A stretch of DNA of 64,000 bases from Solea solea (taxonomy: Eukaryota; Chordata; Actinopteri; Pleuronectiformes; Soleidae). The translations under genes were made by a program, and so were the position numbers. Of the stretch, positions 60,287 to 64,000 are shown in pieces. The notes under the pieces are model-generated. The model was not told the origin of the DNA and did no database searches. It saw nothing but the letters and a program-made list of their open reading frames with translations. The stretch spans positions 124,001 through 188,000 of the forward strand of contig NC_081152.1 of assembly GCF_958295425.1 (NCBI RefSeq). The letters run 5' to 3'. Position 1 is the stretch's first letter, and the number at the start of each line of letters is the position of its first letter.

Positions 60287-60600
60287 GCTTCGCGCCGTTG
60301 TGCGGATATGGAGGGTGCGCCTGTGCGCTGCGCCACGCCGCGCGGCTTAAGTGAAGACCGACACGCGCCGGGCCGAGGCGGGGCCGGGCGCACCGCACTT
60401 TTTTTATGAAGTTAATGTTGAGAATGTATCTTGAATGTATCTCGGTTTGCGCGGGCTCCGTGGCTGCTGTGCGCTCCGTGCGCTCCGCGGCTGCGGTTCC
60501 GGTGCCGTGCGCTGCGGCGGCGGTACCTGTCGTAACTGGGGAGCCTGGTGGTTCCGCGGCCGCGGTGCGTGTCCTCACTTAAACTGTGAGGACTGTACTC

Positions 60601-60770
60601 ATGAGTTTATTTGTCAATGTGTGCCGTGATTTCATAGCGCTGTCCACGGTGCTGAAATGAGCCTCGGTGTCGGCAGCGTCACAGGGTGACCTCATTTTAT
60701 ATTTCCAGATTGTGGCTATGTTTGCACTGAGTGTGTTTCTTTAATTTCAACAATGTAGCCATAATGGTCT
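60601..60770. repeat. Segment X into C11
   Basis: As at 879-1083. Confidence 0.86.
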
Positions 60771-60908
60771 CCAACAACGGTGAACAAAACAAACGCCACA
60801 GAAGCTGCAGTGCAAACTCCACCCACCTATAGCTGCCGAGGAAAAACTACATGTCTACTATAAACTGCTTTCTATATTCCTTCCTGGTTGGATTTAAACA
60901 CACATCTG

Positions 60909-61278
60909 CCAATTTATTAGGTACACATTTTCTGTTTATGAACACACTGATTGAAGGAGCCAATCACATGGCAGTAAGTCATTGCATTTAGGCAGGTAGA
61001 CATGATCAGGACGCCCAAATCAAGTTCAAACAGACTATCAGCATTAGGAAGAAAGGTGATTCAAGGAGCTTTTAATGTGGCATGGTTACTGGTAGTATTT
61101 TTACAAACTGCTTGCACAACCACGGTGTGACAGACAGAAAATATCCAGTGATGCCATGTTGAGGTCAAAGATCAGCAGAAAGGCCATGCCAAGAAAGCAA
61201 AAGGAACTCAAATCAGCGCAACCAAAGTGTGCAGAACACCATCTGAAGGCACAACACATTGAACCTTGCCGAAAAATG
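60909..61278 (+). mobile_element. Tc1/mariner fossil in C11
   Basis: Same 5' remnant. Confidence 0.74.
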
Positions 61279-61473
61279 ACTGCCTCCGACGGGAACGCGC
61301 ATCGGTTAAGAGGTAGTGAGCGTAGGTCTACTGGTAGATATAATACTGTATACAGGGTACACCCTATAAGTCGTTGTTTGAAGGAGCGATACTGACCAAA
61401 TTCATTGTACATGCACCTGTTTTCCTCGACTGCTAATGCTGAAAAGATAGAGAATGTAAGCCCTAACAATCCA

Positions 61474-61536
61474 GAGTTACAGGGTGCAGTCACTTCTCGG
61501 CAGGCCCTGCCGAAATGTGACAGCACCCTGTAACTC
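61474..61536. repeat. 63-bp foldback in C11
   Basis: Arms intact. Confidence 0.87.
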
Positions 61537-61854
61537 TTTATTGCAAGAAGCAATATTGACCAAATTCACTGTACATGCACCTGGTTTCCTCTACTTTCCT
61601 CTCCTCTACTGATTCTTCCAATTAGCCACTCACAGTGTGACTCCTGGCTGCTGAGTTAGTTAGCACCAGTTAGTTACTAGAAACCCAAGCCTTTTTAGAT
61701 GATTTATATTAATAAATACACCATTAAATAATGACTTCAGTGTCATTAATTATTTAAATTAATAAATAGCCTTTTCAATAATTACTTACATCACATTGGT
61801 TTTCTTAGGTTACAAAATACTAACATGGGTTTTTTTTCGTCATCACTTAGTAAC

Positions 61855-61889
<35 letters not shown>

Positions 61890-62310
61890 GAAGAATAATA
61901 TTCAGTGGAGCTCCACTTCAGGTTTTACTTGATACTCATTCCAAACTAAATGTTTATTTAAATATTAGTTTAAATGTCATATGATAAAAAAAAAGTGTTA
62001 AAGTTTGAGTGTACACTTACAATTAAGTGTTAAGTGTGTTTGTTTCTGTTTGGTTGTGATGAGTTTCTGTTGTACTCACACCAGCAAACCAAATCCAGTT
62101 CAGTCCGTCCATGAATACCAGTCCGGGGTTTTGTAGCAGGTTTGCGTTGATGCTGCAAACAGAGAGTGAGACACAAACAGGTGACTGTGATCGTTTCAAT
62201 AAAGACAAGAGATGAGAAGAAGACTGATGTCAGTGAAGAAACAAGGAAACAAAGTAACGTCAAACTTACATCTGTGATCTGTCCCTCTGGTGCGGCTGTC
62301 AACACAGGAG

Positions 62311-62373
62311 TTTAAATATTGGCACAATGGTCAGCCAATCAGGTGTGAAAGCTTGAAATGTTTGGGGCGGGGC
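62311..62373 (-). promoter_or_regulatory. P15 promoter-like cassette
   Basis: GC box 62364-62373 and TATTTAAA 62311-62318 intact. Confidence 0.5.
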
Positions 62374-63235
62374 TTATTATTGAAAACATGTGCACTGTGA
62401 CTGAGGAGCCTGGTGGTTCAGTGGCTGCGGTGCGCGTTGAGCCGGAGTGTGGATATGGAGTGTGCGCCTGTGTGCCGCGCCACGCCGCGCGGCTTAAGTG
62501 AAGACCGACACGCGCCGGGCTGAGGTGGGATCCTGGCGGGGCCGGGCGCACCGCACTTCCTTGTATCTAAAGAAAAAAAGAAAAGAATGCATTTGAAATT
62601 GTATTGTAGCTTGAGCATGCACATGAGTTCATTTGTCAATGTGTGCCGTGATTTCATAGCGCTGTCCACGGTGATGAAATGAGCCTCGGTGTCGGCAGGG
62701 TCACGGGGCCACCTCATTTTATATTTCCAGATTGTGGCTATGTTTGCACTGAGTGTGTTTCTTTCATTTCAACAATGTAGCCATAATGGTCTCTGGTTTT
62801 ATGAAGTTAATGTTGAGAATGTATCTTGTCTGCGGGGAATGAGTTACTTCAACTTTAACCATTTAGGAAACCAATTAAGTTTATTAACTCAAACAATTTA
62901 AGCATACAAAAGTATTTGATTTGAGTACAAGTAACTCAAGTATTTGTTGTTAAAGTAACTTGGGTAAAGTGCATTGTACTAATTCCATTCAGTTAATGAA
63001 AACTACTAAGTATGTGACACTTATGTGAAACGGATTTATCTGAACTGAAATGATCTTCTTTATACAAATGTTAATACTTAAGTTGAATTGACTCTTTTCT
63101 TTCTACTAAATCAAATTATTACATTCTACTTCTGACAACTTCAAATGGAGAGCGTAGATCAGTGTGTGAGCCATTACAACCTGATTGTGAGGACCAGAGA
63201 CACATGGTGAGTTTCAAAGGGAACTCCTGCAGGAA
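62374..63235. repeat. E/F module 15
   Basis: Standard; 'catgtgcactgtg' near 62388 is a CpG loss. Confidence 0.88.
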
Positions 63236-63568
63236 CCTGATCTTCATTCACTACTGCCACCAGGGCCACTGCCCCTCTTGGGTTGCTTCCAACTCATCCT
63301 GAAAAGGGAACAAACACATGTTCAATGTTTTCAGTGTATTCAGACAAATCATTCAACTTAAAAAAGAAAACATGATGTCATCATCACTACTTGCGATGCA
63401 ATAGTCAAATAGAAGCACTGTCAATAAAAAGGTAAACATGTTGCATGTATTATTTGTGAAATGTGGCGTTGTTTGTAGTTTAGTGTGTTTCCGCGTTTTC
63501 ACGGCAGGGATGGCGTCTGCTGAGACGCTGGTTCCGCGGCTGCTGTGCGTTTGGCGCTGCGGCGGCGG
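63236..63568. repeat. GC run 15: S + truncated B
   Basis: Same form as run 11; 'gttcaatgtt' near 63321 is private. Confidence 0.9.
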
Positions 63569-63773
63569 TGCGTGTCCTCACTTAAACTGTGAGGACTGTA
63601 CTCATGAGTTTATTTGTCAATGTGTGCCGTGATTTCATAGCGCTGTCCACGGTGCTGAAATGAGCCTCGGTGTCGGCAGCGTCACAGGGTGACCTCATTT
63701 TATATTTCCAGATTGTGGCTATGTTTGCACTGAGTGTGTTTCTTTAATTTCAACAATGTAGCCATAATGGTCT
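63569..63773. repeat. Segment X into C12
   Basis: As at 879-1083. Confidence 0.86.
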
Positions 63774-64000
63774 CCAACAACGGTGAACAAAACAAACGCC
63801 ACAGAAGCTGCAGTGCAAACTCCACCCACCTATAGCTGCAGAGGAAAAACTACATGTCTACTATAAACTGCTTTCTATATTCCTTCCTGGTTGGATTTAA
63901 ACACACATCTGCCAATTTATTAGGTACACATTTTCTGTTTATGAACACACTGATTGAAGGAGCCAATCACATGGCAGTAAGTCATTGCATTTAGGCAGGT
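63774..64000. repeat. C block 12 (cut by window end)
   Basis: First 227 bp of a C module, including the worn transposon end from 63912. The array continues past the window. Confidence 0.9.

Larger units (their letters stand above)
54986..60600. repeat. GC run 14: S+B, A-S, A, A', S+B, A-S, A', A'-type exit unit
   Basis: Units: S 54986-55055, B 55056-55495, A without S 55496-56238, A 56239-57051, A' 57052-57823, S 57824-57893, B 57894-58333, A without S 58334-59076, A' 59077-59848, and an A'-type unit 59849-60600 that exits to X. Most units here share 'actgaggccag', and subsets share 'cttggcttgc' and 'gcgcttcgcg', so they expanded locally. 56309-58333 and 58334 onward form a 2025-bp higher-order repeat (743 + 772 + 510). 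Confidence 0.93.
60771..62310. repeat. C block 11
   Basis: Complete. Private changes include 'gacagacag' near 61130, 'catgccaagaaa' near 61186 and an extra G in 'gtccggggttt' (62121-62131) that shifts the exon-like frame. Microsatellite 61854-61900 with an AAG-AAG end. Confidence 0.92.
1..64000. repeat. Macrosatellite array with higher-order structure
   Basis: The entire window is made of reused modules. Exact periods visible by counting are 813 bp (unit A, for example unit starts at 4073 and 4886, or 36889, 37702 and 38515), 440 bp (unit B, starts at 14545, 14985 and 15425) and 772 bp (unit A', 57052 to 57823). AT-rich C blocks start at 1084, 5399, 8813, 18418, 27542, 31296, 39053, 42456, 45448, 48885, 60771 and 63774. 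Copies differ by scattered single-base changes and small indels, so homogenisation is recent. CpG-dense runs alternate with AT-rich blocks every 1-3 kb. No single-copy flank is seen at either end, so the array extends beyond the window. Confidence 0.96.

Noticed and set aside
1..64000. CRISPR-like array or bacterial origin
   Set aside because: Repeat units are hundreds to thousands of bases with no short-repeat/spacer pattern. No ribosome-binding sites, operons or bacterial genes are present.
1..64000. rDNA or histone-type tandem gene cluster
   Set aside because: No 5S, 18S, 5.8S or 28S motifs and no histone-like open frame occur in A, B, C or D.

Overview
The window is one long, gene-poor tandem array from a eukaryotic, most likely teleost fish, nuclear genome. 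The fish call rests on a decayed Tc1/mariner transposon of the type common in fish (TTATTAGGTACAC terminal motif followed by a broken transposase 5' end), on vertebrate-style CCAAT/GC-box/TATA promoter cassettes, GT-AG splice-like signals, and CpG-dense blocks alternating with AT-rich ones. I see no prokaryotic genes, rRNA genes, complete tRNA genes or CRISPR array. The whole 64 kb is built from a few modules reused many times at very high identity, so it is best described as a macrosatellite (multi-kilobase tandem repeat) with higher-order structure.

Modules. A (813 bp) is a CpG-rich unit whose first 70 bp I call S. B (440 bp) is a short relative of A without S. A' (772 bp) is A with an inverted-repeat insertion. 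X (about 170-205 bp) is the exit from a GC run. C (about 1.5 kb, AT-rich) holds a Tc1/mariner fossil, a 63-bp foldback, an (AAT)n microsatellite and a minus-strand splice-like exon. P is a promoter-like cassette at the C/E border with GC box, CCAAT and TATTTAAA reading leftward. E/F (about 0.9 kb) is one GC half-module plus an AT-rich tail and a linker with a GTGAGT donor. G is a bridge into D. D (1.65 kb, four copies) carries an exon-like open frame, a candidate solo LTR and a 153-bp tandem duplication.

Layout. 1-10716: GC run, C1, P1 fused to A units, C2, P2-E/F, A, C3, P3. 10717-12371: D1. 12372-21559: C-half hybrid, P4, a long A/B run, C4, P5, G1. 21560-23211: D2. 23212-33950: P6, A/B run, C5, P7, A/B, truncated C6, P8, G2. 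33951-35602: D3. 35603-52042: P9 and five C units (C7-C10 plus flanks), P10-P13, G3. 52043-53694: D4. 53695-64000: P14, the longest A/B/A' run with a 2025-bp higher-order repeat, C11, P15, and the start of C12. Most C-to-C spacings are near 3.0-3.4 kb, or longer when extra A/B units or D are present.

How it may work (inference). The P cassette occurs 15 times with GC box and TATTTAAA intact, always between AT-rich C and CpG-rich E. Leftward from it lie a GTAAGT donor and a small exon with a good acceptor and donor, conserved between two diverged versions. In the D-linked version an ATG and open frame run through both exons. This looks like the multiplied 5' end of a gene or noncoding RNA, and the organisation recalls CpG-rich macrosatellites such as human D4Z4 and DXZ4. 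None of the longer open frames in the array resembles a protein I recognise.
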